Shown one piece after another: positions 36,070 through 45,498 of a stretch of DNA of 64,000 bases. The number at the start of each line of letters is the position of its first letter. The stretch's first letter is position 1. The notes beneath the pieces are model-generated. The model ran no database searches, was not told where the DNA came from, and saw only the letters and a list, made by a program, of their open reading frames with translations. A program made the position numbers and the translations under genes. Source of the DNA: an uncultured Clostridia bacterium (GTDB lineage Bacteria > Bacillota > Clostridia > Christensenellales > Pumilibacteraceae); assembly GCA_947175335.1 (NCBI GenBank), contig CAMWMF010000001.1:62001-126000 (forward strand). The letters run 5' to 3'.

Positions 36070-37021
36070 GCTCGTGTGCATGGGTGAGCTGCTGATCGAC
36101 TTTCAGTCCAAGGGCAGCGCGCCGCTCAAAACCACCGATGAGTTTGTAAAAAAAGCGGGCGGCGCACCGGCAAACGTGTGCGTGCAAGCCAAGCGGCTGG
36201 GCTGCGACGGCATGTATCTTTCGCAGGTCGGCAACGACGCGTTCGGCGAATTCCTTATAGACACATTGAAAAACGAAGGAATAAACACCGACTACATTTG
36301 CAAAAACGACGGCTACGATACGTCTTTGGCGTTTGTCAGCTTCGGCGAGGGCGGGGAACGGCAATTCGCGTTTTACCGCAAGACGGCGGCAGACCTGTAC
36401 TTTACTCCCAAGCAATTTAGCGGTGTGGCGTTTGACAAGGGCGATATGTTCGAGTTCGGCTCCGTCGCACTTAGCACACCGCAGGCGCGCGCCGCACACG
36501 ACTACGTTATAGACAAGGCGCGCGGCGCGGGAGCGCTGGTTTGCTTCGACCCCAATCTGCGGTTTAACCTTTGGAATGACCGCGAGGAGCTGAAAAAAGT
36601 CGCGCTCGATTACGCCAAAAAGGCGGACGTGGTCAAGGTGGGCGACGACGAGCTTATATTTTTGACTGGCGATATCAATCCCGACGCCGCTGCAAAAACC
36701 TTTTTGGACCGCGGCGTAAAAATGCTTACCGTCACGCGCGGCGCACATGGCGCAAGGCTGTACCTTAACGACGGACGAACGTTCGATTGTCACGGCTTCG
36801 AGGTTAAAGCGGTGGATACCACCGGCGCGGGCGATTCGTTCTTCGGCGGGCTTATTTCCGAGCTTATGCGTTTGGGCATAAACAAGGATAATATCATAGG
36901 TAATTTCGACTACGACGAAATACTGCAATTCGCTTGCAAATGCGGCAGCTATACAACTACAAATTACGGCGCCATAGCAGCTATGGGCGACAGAGAAAAT
37001 ATTTTAAAGGTAGGTAATTAA
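36062..37021 (+). CDS. PfkB-family fructokinase
   Basis: 319 residues. KAGGAPANVCVQAKRLG is the sugar-binding signature and DTTGAGDSFFGGL the ATP-binding and catalytic-base (Asp) motif. FDPNLRFNLW fits bacterial fructokinases (ScrK group). It phosphorylates fructose released by the GH32 enzymes to fructose 6-phosphate. The start overlaps the previous stop by eight bases, so translation is coupled. Confidence 0.92.
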   Translation: MSKLVCMGELLIDFQSKGSAPLKTTDEFVKKAGGAPANVCVQAKRLGCDGMYLSQVGNDAFGEFLIDTLKNEGINTDYICKNDGYDTSLAFVSFGEGGERQFAFYRKTAADLYFTPKQFSGVAFDKGDMFEFGSVALSTPQARAAHDYVIDKARGAGALVCFDPNLRFNLWNDREELKKVALDYAKKADVVKVGDDELIFLTGDINPDAAAKTFLDRGVKMLTVTRGAHGARLYLNDGRTFDCHGFEVKAVDTTGAGDSFFGGLISELMRLGINKDNIIGNFDYDEILQFACKCGSYTTTNYGAIAAMGDRENILKVGN

Positions 37022-38620
37022 ATGGCTACTATCCAACTTAAACACGTAAACAAAATCTACGACGGCGGCGTGCATGCCGTACACGATTTCAATATCGATA
37101 TCGCCGATAACGAGTTTATCGCTTTCGTCGGTCCGTCGGGCTGCGGCAAGTCCACAACCCTGCGCATGATTGCCGGTCTCGAAGAAATATCGACCGGTGA
37201 ATTGTACATAGACGGTCAGCTGGTAAACAACGTCGCACCTAAGGATAGGGGAATCGCTATGGTGTTCCAGTCGTACGCGCTTTATCCGCAAATGACTGTA
37301 TACAAGAACATGGCGTATTCGCTTAAACTGCACAAGGTGCCTAAGGACGTTATCGACCGTCGCGTCCGCGGCGCTGCGAATATTCTTAAACTGACGCCGT
37401 ACTTGGATAGAAAGCCGCGCGCGCTTTCGGGCGGCCAGCGTCAGCGCGTCGCGCTTGGCAGAGCGATAGTCCGCGAGCCTAAGGTCTTCCTTATGGACGA
37501 GCCGCTTTCCAACCTCGACGCCAAGCTGCGCGTAGCCATGCGTTCGGAAATCGTGCGTATACATAAAACGGTAAACGCGACCACTATTTACGTTACTCAC
37601 GACCAAATAGAAGCTATGACGATGGCTGACAGAATCGTCATCATGAAGGACGGTATTGTCCAGCAGATCGGCAAGCCGGACGAGATATATAAATATCCCG
37701 CCAACGTATTTGTCGCAGGCTTTATCGGCACGCCCGCTATGAACATTTTCCGCGGCGAAAAGCACGGCGATACGTTTGTCACCGACGAAAAATACTTTAC
37801 CATGCCCGAAAACGAAGTTACGGTAGAGGCAGAGTTTGAAAAGTCCACCCCGGACGGCACCGAACAGTTCGAGGAAGCGCCCGTGCAGGATAAGGTTGCG
37901 GCGGCTGCGCAGGAAAAAGTTGCGACGGACAAGAGCGAGTCGGAATTCGAGCATGCAATCAACATTGTGCCTTCCGCGCACGGCAAGGTAACGGCAAACG
38001 TAGCAATGGCTGCGGCAGGCACGGTAGTCAAGCTTACCGTAACGCCCGACAACGGCTACGTCATCAAGTCGGTCAAGGCGGGCGGCGTTGATATTACCGA
38101 TAACTGCATCAAGATCAAGCTTACCAAAGAGCAATCGAAATTGCTCCAAAACTACGAAGGCAAGCGGATGATTTACGGCATTCGTCCCGAAAATCTTATT
38201 TACGAAAAGGACGAAAAGTTCGACCGCTTCAAGACGTATTCCTTCTCGTACGACGTTGCGCATTTGGAAATGCTCGGCGATATAATCAATATGCACGGCT
38301 ATGTCGGCGACGCAAAGGTCATTTCCAAAACGAGCAGCGAGTTCGACGTAAAGGTGGGCGACAAAATAAAGGTCGCCGTCGACACAGCGCATTCACGTTT
38401 CTTCAACGCCACTACCTTAAAGGCAATCAACGAGCAAAACAACGAGTACGAGGAAGTGGAAAATACTCAGGCTCAGGACGAGGATAACGTTGTTATAGTC
38501 CAACAAAAGAAGGGCATGTTCGGCAAGCTATTCGACCAAGTCAAAGGCTTGTTCCAAAAGCTCAAAAAGAAGGATAAGGGCGAGCAGCAAGCCGACGACA
38601 AAGATAAGGCCGAAAAATAA
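37022..38620 (+). CDS. MsmX/UgpC-type sugar ABC ATPase with an inserted beta-repeat domain
   Basis: 532 residues, against about 370 usual. Walker A is GPSGCGKST, the signature [15 protein letters not shown], Walker [12 protein letters not shown], switch His in THDQIEAM. The regulatory (TOBE) part begins normally at IGTPAMNIF (near residue 240) but GIRPENL comes only near 384; about 100 extra residues lie between. The insert contains [16 protein letters not shown], then a Glu/Ala linker, then a beta-repeat start ([20 protein letters not shown]) like that in the surface lipoprotein of the operon. A charged Lys-rich tail closes the protein. It should energise the LplB/LplC permeases. A single base separates it from the fructokinase stop. 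Confidence 0.92.
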   Translation: MATIQLKHVNKIYDGGVHAVHDFNIDIADNEFIAFVGPSGCGKSTTLRMIAGLEEISTGELYIDGQLVNNVAPKDRGIAMVFQSYALYPQMTVYKNMAYSLKLHKVPKDVIDRRVRGAANILKLTPYLDRKPRALSGGQRQRVALGRAIVREPKVFLMDEPLSNLDAKLRVAMRSEIVRIHKTVNATTIYVTHDQIEAMTMADRIVIMKDGIVQQIGKPDEIYKYPANVFVAGFIGTPAMNIFRGEKHGDTFVTDEKYFTMPENEVTVEAEFEKSTPDGTEQFEEAPVQDKVAAAAQEKVATDKSESEFEHAINIVPSAHGKVTANVAMAAAGTVVKLTVTPDNGYVIKSVKAGGVDITDNCIKIKLTKEQSKLLQNYEGKRMIYGIRPENLIYEKDEKFDRFKTYSFSYDVAHLEMLGDIINMHGYVGDAKVISKTSSEFDVKVGDKIKVAVDTAHSRFFNATTLKAINEQNNEYEEVENTQAQDEDNVVIVQQKKGMFGKLFDQVKGLFQKLKKKDKGEQQADDKDKAEK

Positions 38621-38646
38621 ATTTGATTACTTTTCCTCCTATACAG

Positions 38647-38692
38647 ATGAAAATAGCCGAAGCGCTCTATGTGCTCGGCTATTTTCATTTTT
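38647..38692 (+). terminator. terminator of the fructan operon
   Basis: ATGAAAATAGCCGA (38647-38660) and TCGGCTATTTTCAT (38675-38688) form a perfect 14-bp stem followed by TTTTT. Confidence 0.92.
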
Positions 38693-38784
38693 GTAATGCA
38701 CGCCGTCAAAGAGCTATTCATAATGCGATGTTCATAATAATGTTCGTTTTTGTAGATTTTTCGGTATAATACAAACATCCATGC

Positions 38785-38814
38785 TTGACAATTCGGTGTG
38801 TTTTGTGATATATA
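38785..38814 (+). promoter_or_regulatory. promoter of the ECF sigma gene
   Basis: TTGACA (38785-38790), 18 bp, TATATA (38809-38814). The start codon begins six bases after this box, and no ribosome binding site is present. Another TATAAT lies at 38765-38770 with a poor -35. Confidence 0.55.
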
Positions 38815-38820
38815 ACAATC

Positions 38821-39345
38821 ATGAATTCTACAAATGAGATAACCGAATACTTAAAACGACTGAAACACGGGGAGAGATGTCTCGAAAGATTTTACGGCGC
38901 CGCTTATGGTTATATTAAGTTTGTCGCCTATTACTATTTAGTGGATAAATCCTTTGTGGACGACGTTATCAATAGCACGTTTTATAAGATTTTCGACAAC
39001 ATTCTAATGTTCGACGAACTCCAAAGCGGTAAAGCTTGGATAAGCAAGATCGCGCAAAACGAAGCGTACACGATTAACAACCGCGAAAGAAAACATAATC
39101 ATGCATCGTTGGACGAAATCAGCGATGAAGTCGCTTGCACAACCGACGATTCAACAAACTTGGAGTTTATGGCTGCCTTGCAAACCGCCATAAGCGAATT
39201 GGACGAAACAGACAAGCAAATAGTAACCTTCCGTCTTATCAATGATATGACTTTCGAAGAAATCGCAAAAAGACTTAACATGTACGTCGGTACCGTGTAT
39301 AAGCGGTTCCAAAAAAGCGCCAAGCAAATCTTGGATAACTTTTAA
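38821..39345 (+). CDS. ECF-type RNA polymerase sigma factor
   Basis: 174 residues. Region 2 is recognisable (FVDDVINSTFYKIFDNILMF...WISKIAQNEAYTINNRER) and region 4 carries the helix-turn-helix ISELDETDKQIVTFRLINDMTFEEIAKRLNM...VYKRFQKS. It should direct polymerase to a small set of promoters; the GGAAAAATT motif found five times in the window is the best candidate. It is followed after 54 bp by the C39-like gene and then by the membrane protein that I take for its anti-sigma factor. There is no ribosome binding site upstream of the ATG. Confidence 0.88.
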   Translation: MNSTNEITEYLKRLKHGERCLERFYGAAYGYIKFVAYYYLVDKSFVDDVINSTFYKIFDNILMFDELQSGKAWISKIAQNEAYTINNRERKHNHASLDEISDEVACTTDDSTNLEFMAALQTAISELDETDKQIVTFRLINDMTFEEIAKRLNMYVGTVYKRFQKSAKQILDNF

Positions 39346-39350
39346 AAATC

Positions 39351-39383
39351 GGAAAATTTCCCGCACCGCAGTGGATATAGCCA
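39351..39383 (+). promoter_or_regulatory. candidate ECF-type promoter of C39-like copy 2
   Basis: GGAAAATTT (39351-39359), 14 bases, GATATAGCCA (39374-39383), then ACAGAGGT and the start. It is the most diverged member of the shared motif but sits exactly where the motif sits in copy 1. Confidence 0.4.
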
Positions 39384-39399
39384 AACAGAGGTGATTATC

Positions 39400-40209
39400 A
39401 TGAACAAAACAAACAGAATAAAAACATGCGCATTATTACTGCTGTGCTTGCCTTTTTGCGGCGGCTGGACGACCGCGCCCAATAATCAAACGGACGACGA
39501 TAGATACGTCGGCGGCGAGCTTATAGCTACTTATGCTTCCGAAACCATTTCGTATGTATCAAGAGAAGTTGTGGAGAATATATCCACCGTTAAAGGTACG
39601 CCTGAATATAGAGCAGTTAGCGGTATGGAGAATGGGTGCGGAGCGGTTGCAGGAGCTATTATTGTCGGCTTCTATGACAAGTATTATGGAAATTTGATAC
39701 CCGATTGGGATTCATATTATTCAACAGGCACTTATAGAATGCAAAATGGAACGTATGTACAAACGCTTCTTTTCGATTTGTACAATCGTATGCAAACCAA
39801 CGTCGTAGCTCCCGGGGTATCCCAAGATGAATTTAAAAACGGATTACAAAGCTATGTCGTCGATCATGGCTATAATCTGCAATATACTTCGCTCGGAATT
39901 GGAAATAGCTTTAATTACAGTGCATTCAAAACAGCTGTTAATAGTAACCAGCCCACCGTGTTGTTTGTTCAGCCGAGTAATCTTTACCTTTTATCTGAGC
40001 GAGAAAATCAAGACGTTGTCAATTCCAGTAACATAAGCGGCAATCATATTATGGTTGCGTATGGATATTATGAGGTAAAATATACATTAAGCACCGGCAC
40101 AAGAACGGATAAATATTTGCGCGTTGCAACGGGCTTTTCGGGTACTGCTACGGCTTTTTACAAAATCGGCTCATATGTCGATGCAGCTTATAAAATAACA
40201 ATAAATTAG
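39400..40209 (+). CDS. secreted C39-like cysteine peptidase, copy 2
   Basis: 269 residues from the ATG at 39400 (AGAGGTGAT upstream). It is highly similar to the protein at 21600 over its whole length, with the same signal start (MNKTNRIKT), putative nucleophile Cys80 (MENGCGAVAG) and His216 (SGNHIMVAYGYYEVKY). The segment between about residues 188 and 212 is the least conserved part of the pair, which suggests a specificity or target-facing loop. It lies between the sigma gene and the membrane protein gene. Confidence 0.7.
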   Translation: MNKTNRIKTCALLLLCLPFCGGWTTAPNNQTDDDRYVGGELIATYASETISYVSREVVENISTVKGTPEYRAVSGMENGCGAVAGAIIVGFYDKYYGNLIPDWDSYYSTGTYRMQNGTYVQTLLFDLYNRMQTNVVAPGVSQDEFKNGLQSYVVDHGYNLQYTSLGIGNSFNYSAFKTAVNSNQPTVLFVQPSNLYLLSERENQDVVNSSNISGNHIMVAYGYYEVKYTLSTGTRTDKYLRVATGFSGTATAFYKIGSYVDAAYKITIN

Positions 40210-40217
40210 AGGCAAAT

Positions 40218-40919
40218 ATGCGCGAAGAAGATAAACTTAACAAAATGATAAGACAGGATGGCATCAATACGCAATCGGAAATTCTCGAGGAATTGAAACG
40301 CCGTTATCCTCAATACGTCGAGCATTCGGACAAGAAACAAGCTACCGTAAGAAAACGTAAATTTGCGGTTATTTTGGCAATTGCCGCCGCAGCTGTTTGT
40401 GTTGCGGTTATTGTGCCGTGTGCAGTATTATTGCCTAATAAAAATAATGGGACTGACAATGGCGGTAAAGATAATAATCGCTATTGCACACAGGATGACT
40501 ACGAGGTTACGGAAGGGGTGGAATATACAATCGGCGAATACCGAGAAAACAGCAATCTAAATTTTTTGTATTTTGATTGGTATGAATTAGGGGAAGAATG
40601 CGTCACTGTTTGTTATACAAGTAAGTCGGACAATGAGGTGTTATGCTTAGAAGAACGAGTGTATTTGCCCGAAAAGGACGAATTTGTACAATTATCCATT
40701 ACGAGGTCAAATGTCTATCTTAGTGAGTTTGCTACAACCATCACTAACTGTAACAGAGAATATGTTGTTAAAAATCATACGGTAAACTGGGATATAAATG
40801 ATTCGATTGCGACTGGTATATTTGAAGACAATGGGTACAGATATTTTATACAGGTGAAGTTGGTGCAAGACGAAAACAGGCTATTTGAACTTGTCGCCGA
40901 GCTTTTAGAAACAAAATAA
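40218..40919 (+). CDS. single-pass membrane protein, candidate anti-sigma factor, copy 2
   Basis: 233 residues, paralogous to the protein at 22412: a charged cytoplasmic N terminus (EEDKLNKMIRQDG...EELKRRYPQYV), one membrane helix (FAVILAIAAAAVCVAVIVP), then a roughly 155-residue outer domain. Eight bases separate it from the C39-like gene, and the ECF sigma gene is two genes upstream. The adjacent export-signal peptidase could be the protease that acts on its outer domain to release the sigma factor; this is a hypothesis from gene order. Confidence 0.62.
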   Translation: MREEDKLNKMIRQDGINTQSEILEELKRRYPQYVEHSDKKQATVRKRKFAVILAIAAAAVCVAVIVPCAVLLPNKNNGTDNGGKDNNRYCTQDDYEVTEGVEYTIGEYRENSNLNFLYFDWYELGEECVTVCYTSKSDNEVLCLEERVYLPEKDEFVQLSITRSNVYLSEFATTITNCNREYVVKNHTVNWDINDSIATGIFEDNGYRYFIQVKLVQDENRLFELVAELLETK

Positions 40920-41069
40920 AACAATTTTTAACAAACAGGAAAAATAACAACGTTATTTGCAAGCAGATAACAAGTAGAAAATAATAACGTTCAAGCAAAC
41001 GGCAACTACATAACCAGAATGAAGTTTTCAAAAACAAACTCTATTCATCACGCCTATAGAACAGCAAAA

Positions 41070-41101
41070 AATAAATCCGAACAATAATGTTCGGATTTAT
41101 T
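41070..41101 (+). terminator. terminator after the sigma/C39/membrane protein operon
   Basis: AATAAATCCGAACA (41070-41083) and TGTTCGGATTTATT (41088-41101) are a perfect 14-bp stem with loop ATAA. It lies in the 594-bp gap 40920-41513, which otherwise holds the repeat and promoter listed below and no gene. Confidence 0.8.
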
Positions 41102-41251
41102 CGCATTTAGTGAACTTAAGCACGACCCTATTGAGTTAGTAAAAATGAATCATTGGAGATATTGTTACTGTTTTGGTGTGCTATAATTGACTTTTCCTTT
41201 TTCTACAATCAAAAAATCTTCTAAATAAAACTCATAAAGAAAGGTTAAGAT

Positions 41252-41447
41252 GAAAAGGCTTTTTGTGTTGGTCGCCGAGCTTTTGAAAAAATAGAACAAA
41301 TTTCTACAAACAGGAAAAATTTTCGACGTTTTTCGTGTAGATATAAATAGGGTCTTTATGCTGAGTTCTCCGGTATACTGACTCAAATTTTTGGTAACAC
41401 AAATGAATGCTGGTGTTTTAAGAGAGATAGCATTATAATATATTCTA
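41252..41447 (+). repeat. 196-bp repeat element, left copy (upstream of SIR2-HerA)
   Basis: The first part (to 41297) still encodes a scrap like the end of the membrane protein (LFVLVAELLKK then stop). Then comes GGAAAAATT (41313-41321), 14 bases, TGTAGATATA (41336-41345), AATAGGGT, and a tail ending TAGCATTATAATATATTC. The same features occur in the same order and at the same spacing at 50752-50947. The copies are diverged, not identical. It contains a candidate ECF promoter facing the SIR2 gene. Confidence 0.7.
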
Positions 41448-41453
41448 AGCGCA

Positions 41454-41482
41454 TTGTCGCGCCTTTTTGTGTCGCCTATAAT
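41454..41482 (+). promoter_or_regulatory. sigma-A promoter of the SIR2-HerA operon
   Basis: TTGTCG (41454-41459), 17 bp, TATAAT (41477-41482), 32 bases upstream of the SIR2 start; GAGGT is the ribosome binding site. Confidence 0.6.
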
Positions 41483-41513
41483 TTTTTGATTATAGCAATT
41501 TTCGAGGTAAACT

Positions 41514-42527
41514 ATGGATTTAAATAATTGTGTTACAATGATTCAGACATATTTGTCAGATGTTCCTCTTGTTGTGTTAGGATCTGGTAATAGTGCATCA
41601 TATGGATTGCCTACTATGACAGATTTAAGTAATGAAATAATACGGCATGAAGGCGACTTTGATCAAAGTGATGAAGTTGTTAAGGATTTCTTTGATAATA
41701 TACGTCGAGGCCTTGATTTGGAAACAGCAATAGGGATGGGCTTTCAGTTAAATAGTGAAGATATAAACTTAATTAGAGAGATAATATGGAACTATATCAA
41801 TAAGCGTGATTTGGATTTTTTTGAAAGAGGATTAAAAACTGATTTTATAGAATTTAGCCTAGTTGATTTAATAAAAAAAATCATTTCTCCTACTCCGTAC
41901 AAAGCAAATATTATTACTACTAATTATGATCGGCTAGCTGAATATGCAGCCGATATTGCGGGAGCATCAATAGTTACAGGATTCGAAGGTTCTTATTTTC
42001 GCAAAATGGAGTTGCCATCTGAATCTATTAAGAATAAGCGGATAAAAGCTAGAGAACGTACTGTAGCAATATGGAAAGTTCATGGCTCATTAGATTGGTT
42101 CTTATCCCCGAACGGCAGTCAATGCGATTTGCCCCGCTCAATGACAATACCAGATACTTTTATTCCTCATATTGTCCCACCTGGAAATAATAAATACTAT
42201 GAAACTCATCAGGATCCATATAGAAGTGTTATTTCCCAAGCTGATAGTGCAATAGCAAACGCGAAAAGTTTTTTGGTTGTTGGTTATGGTTTTAATGACA
42301 GTCATATACAACCTAAAATAATTGAAGAAATTAAAAAAGGGACACCTATTGTAGTTATAACAAAAACATTTACATCGCAATGCAAAGAACTATTCTCCCA
42401 ATCTAACATTCCCAAATATATTTTAATAGAGGAAAGAGATGGTAAAACACATGTCTTGACAAAAGATTGGGAAGCCGATTACGAAGACGACTTTTGGAGC
42501 CTAAAAGGTTTCTTAAATAAATGGTAA
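41514..42527 (+). CDS. SIR2-family NADase of a SIR2-HerA antiphage system
   Basis: 337 residues. The SIR2 fold is seen in VVLGSGNSASYGLP (NAD loop), IITTNYDRLAEYA with Asn137 and Asp139, WKVHGSLDW with catalytic His190, and FLVVGYGFNDSHI. In defence proteins such domains destroy NAD when triggered by phage. The partner HerA-type ATPase gene starts 11 bp later, which is the arrangement of known SIR2-HerA (Nezha-type) systems, where the two proteins assemble into one complex. The gene is AT-rich, unlike the host operons. Confidence 0.9.
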   Translation: MDLNNCVTMIQTYLSDVPLVVLGSGNSASYGLPTMTDLSNEIIRHEGDFDQSDEVVKDFFDNIRRGLDLETAIGMGFQLNSEDINLIREIIWNYINKRDLDFFERGLKTDFIEFSLVDLIKKIISPTPYKANIITTNYDRLAEYAADIAGASIVTGFEGSYFRKMELPSESIKNKRIKARERTVAIWKVHGSLDWFLSPNGSQCDLPRSMTIPDTFIPHIVPPGNNKYYETHQDPYRSVISQADSAIANAKSFLVVGYGFNDSHIQPKIIEEIKKGTPIVVITKTFTSQCKELFSQSNIPKYILIEERDGKTHVLTKDWEADYEDDFWSLKGFLNKW

Positions 42528-42538
42528 AGGAGCAAATC

Positions 42539-44242
42539 ATGAATATTTTTGAAAACAACCACGATGATTTTTTGGGTACTGTTGAGAGTGTTGACACTGC
42601 GACCGTACTAATTAAGGTTGATAATGAAGAGAAACTGAGGAACTTGCAAGTTAATCATTTATTAGCTATTCAAAGTTCTAAAACAAGTCAACACCTAATA
42701 GCTCTTGTATCAAAAATAATAAGAAAGGCTTCTTATATTGAAGAAGATGAAGTCGACAGTATTGAAAAAAGTTTTAGCGTCATTAAAGCAGTACTAATTG
42801 GTACGCATTATGACAAAGAAGGAATTAAAAGAAACGTCTTTCATCGTACATTGTCTACTATTCCAACCATTAATGCTGAATGTTTCCTTGTGCAGGGAAT
42901 GCGGTTAAAACAATTTATGCAAGCGGTGTCTAATGTTCCTATTGATGAAAGTAGTGTGTCGCTTGAATTAGGTATGTATTCAATTGATGACAGTGCAACA
43001 GCGTGGCTAAATGGTAACAAGCTTTTTCAGCGCCATGCTGTTATTGTAGGAAGCACGGGATCTGGCAAATCTTGGTGCGTAGCCCGTATTTTAGAGCAAG
43101 TAGCTGAGTTGCAATCATCTAATGCAATCTTGTTTGACATACATGGCGAGTATGAAACTCTTAATAGCAAAAATTTTCAACATTTTAAAATAGCAGGGCC
43201 AACAGATAAAAAAGAAGATGGAATCTTATTTTTACCGTATTGGCTTCTTTCTTATGAGGAGATGCTATCGCTCATGCTTGATAGAAGTGATAATAATGCA
43301 CCTAATCAGGCAATGATGTTTTCCACAACTGTCATGGAAGGTAAACGCAAACTTCTAAAAAGTTCCGGACATGAATCGCTAATAGATAGTATAACGCTAG
43401 ATAGTCCGGTCCCATATAATTTAGACGATTTATTGGCTGATTTGACTCAAAAAGATACTGAAATGGTTCCCGGAGTAAAAACAGAAAAACAGGGACCATA
43501 TTATGGGAAACTTACTCGTTTTATTCAAAGACTTCAATCAAAGCAATCAGACAAAAGGCTAAATTTCTTATTTAGTAATGATACCGCCTTACAGAATTAT
43601 AATTATATGGAAGAGTTGTGTATAAGTCTTATGCAACCTGCTTGTAATGGGGTCGGCGGTGTAAAAATTATTGATTTTTCGGAAGTGCCCTCGGATGTCT
43701 TGCCTCTTATAGTATCCCTTATTGCGAGAATATTATTTTCAGTTCAACAATGGACAGAAAAAAGCAAGCGTTATCCTCTTGCAATTTTTTGCGATGAAGC
43801 GCATCTTTATATTCCTGCAGATACAAGTAAATCCATTGACAATGCGAGTCTTATAACTTTTGAGCGCATTTCAAAGGAAGGGCGCAAATATGGTGTTGGT
43901 CTTGTTGTTATATCACAACGTCCCTCAGAAGTAAATAGAACGGTATTGAGTCAAAGTAATAACTTTATTGCTATGCGATTAACAAACATTGATGACCAAA
44001 TAGTAATTAAAAGGTTATTGCCGGATAGCTTAGGTGATTATGCAGAAATGCTACCAATATTAGATATCGGAGAAGCTTTAGTGGTAGGTGATGCTAGTTT
44101 GTTACCAAGTAGGATAAAGATTACGCCACCGAATTATAAACCTAAAAGTGCGACAATCGATTTTTGGGATGAATGGTCTAAGGAATCAGTTGCTGTTGAT
44201 ATTCCTGCTGCAATAGATGCGTTGAGAAAGCAAAGCAAATAG
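42539..44242 (+). CDS. HerA-type hexameric ATPase/helicase of a SIR2-HerA antiphage system
   Basis: 567 residues from the ATG at 42539 (AAAGGAG upstream). A HAS-barrel-like N terminus (FLGTVESVDTATVLIKV) is followed by Walker A GSTGSGKS at 171-178, a central helical insertion, Walker B IFCDEAHLY near 420, and the HerA/FtsK motif RKYGVGLVVISQRPSEV with an arginine-finger-type region. HerA ATPases translocate DNA; with SIR2 partners they form the NADase-activating complex. The stop is followed by 294 bp without a gene. Confidence 0.92.
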   Translation: MNIFENNHDDFLGTVESVDTATVLIKVDNEEKLRNLQVNHLLAIQSSKTSQHLIALVSKIIRKASYIEEDEVDSIEKSFSVIKAVLIGTHYDKEGIKRNVFHRTLSTIPTINAECFLVQGMRLKQFMQAVSNVPIDESSVSLELGMYSIDDSATAWLNGNKLFQRHAVIVGSTGSGKSWCVARILEQVAELQSSNAILFDIHGEYETLNSKNFQHFKIAGPTDKKEDGILFLPYWLLSYEEMLSLMLDRSDNNAPNQAMMFSTTVMEGKRKLLKSSGHESLIDSITLDSPVPYNLDDLLADLTQKDTEMVPGVKTEKQGPYYGKLTRFIQRLQSKQSDKRLNFLFSNDTALQNYNYMEELCISLMQPACNGVGGVKIIDFSEVPSDVLPLIVSLIARILFSVQQWTEKSKRYPLAIFCDEAHLYIPADTSKSIDNASLITFERISKEGRKYGVGLVVISQRPSEVNRTVLSQSNNFIAMRLTNIDDQIVIKRLLPDSLGDYAEMLPILDIGEALVVGDASLLPSRIKITPPNYKPKSATIDFWDEWSKESVAVDIPAAIDALRKQSK

Positions 44243-44536
44243 ATATGTTAATGAGTGATATAATTGGCTATTCTTTGGGCGTTGTGTCCGTAAAAGGGTT
44301 GTATGAATAGTGTCGTAGCTGTAGCAACACGCTTTATTCTTATAAGCATGAAAGAAATATGCTACAGGGATATTTGATGACGAACAATCGAAAAACCGAT
44401 TTTGAATTAGCAAGTATAAATTATTGTTGAAATACTATGAAATTTAAAAGATGTGTGTTACAATATAAATGACGATTGGCGTTAAATCATTTTAAATTAA
44501 TTTCTTCTATAAAAAAGCGTCATTATAGGAATGTCA
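44243..44536. other. gene-free interval before the restriction-modification genes
   Basis: AT-rich stretch with no supported gene. It holds TACAAT (44459-44464) without a good -35, and a 7-bp inverted repeat AATGACG (44468-44474) / CGTCATT (44518-44524) around the presumed leader of the restriction gene. Confidence 0.4.
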
Positions 44537-45457
44537 ATGTTACAATTATACGAATTTCTTTCTAAATTTAAAGAGTATTGCCAAAAGCAGTTTCCATCCG
44601 AAACGGGAACAGCTGCATCGTATACGAATGCGGTTAAATATCTTTTTGAATTTATGAATGTATCAGAAGTTACAGGTGATTTGCTTTTAGAAATTAAAAG
44701 TTTAGAACCGGATATAAGAGATTCAAGCAGTATTTTATTTGGAGAATTGGAGAGTTCCTTTGCTGCTACTGGTCGAAGTTCTTATTTAAAAAAAGGCTTT
44801 TTAAAAGCGGCTTTGTCAGTTTTATTTGAATTCGGCAACACCTTTGTAATGCTAGATAGTACAGATTTGGTATTATTGCAAGAGATTAGAGATAACGAAG
44901 TGAATGCCAATTTTTCGATAGAAACATTGCTACACCAACTTCCAACCGCAACATATGTTGATCACAACTATAGCGTGAGAAAGATGTCGGGAACAACTAG
45001 TGAATCTGTTAAAAGAATTCGTAGCGGCAGAAAAGCTGAAAAGTATTTCATCTCATTTTTAACAAGTTTAGGTTTTGTCAAGAATCTTGATTTCTTTGAT
45101 GTCGCCAATAATAAAGCTTATGGATATGATATTAGATTCTTTGATATTGGCTTAGAAATCAAAAATATTAAAAGTGGATACTTTTTTCTTACGGATAACG
45201 AAATCGCCCGTTTAGAAAACACTCAAACTCATTTAATTTTGATTGACATTGATAATGGAATCTGGTTATTAAAAAACAATGCAATATGGTTAGAAAATTC
45301 AATAAGAGATATTAAAGAATTAAGAAAATATAGTAAAGAGCATTACAGTAATCTGGATCCATGTGACATTAAATTAATTATTGATGACTCACTTATATGT
45401 GATGTTACAGATATTGCTAATTGTTCAAAGGCACAATTAATAAAAATGCTTCAGTAA
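44537..45457 (+). CDS. putative restriction endonuclease with DUF3883-like nuclease domain
   Basis: 306 residues from the ATG at 44537 (AGGA six bases upstream; an ATG two codons earlier is less well spaced). The first 160 residues are helical and unrecognised. The C-terminal part, SGRKAEKYFISFLTSLGF...YGYDIRFFDIGLEIKNIKSG then FFLTDNEIARL, follows the DUF3883 / NO VEIN pattern, a PD-(D/E)xK-like fold with catalytic Asp and ExK visible as D...LEIKN. It precedes a cytosine methylase, so it is probably the endonuclease of that R-M system. Cleavage activity is inferred. Confidence 0.65.
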   Translation: MLQLYEFLSKFKEYCQKQFPSETGTAASYTNAVKYLFEFMNVSEVTGDLLLEIKSLEPDIRDSSSILFGELESSFAATGRSSYLKKGFLKAALSVLFEFGNTFVMLDSTDLVLLQEIRDNEVNANFSIETLLHQLPTATYVDHNYSVRKMSGTTSESVKRIRSGRKAEKYFISFLTSLGFVKNLDFFDVANNKAYGYDIRFFDIGLEIKNIKSGYFFLTDNEIARLENTQTHLILIDIDNGIWLLKNNAIWLENSIRDIKELRKYSKEHYSNLDPCDIKLIIDDSLICDVTDIANCSKAQLIKMLQ

Positions 45458-45498
45458 ATTGTAATTAATTATATACTTGCCTTAATGGAGGGATTAGA

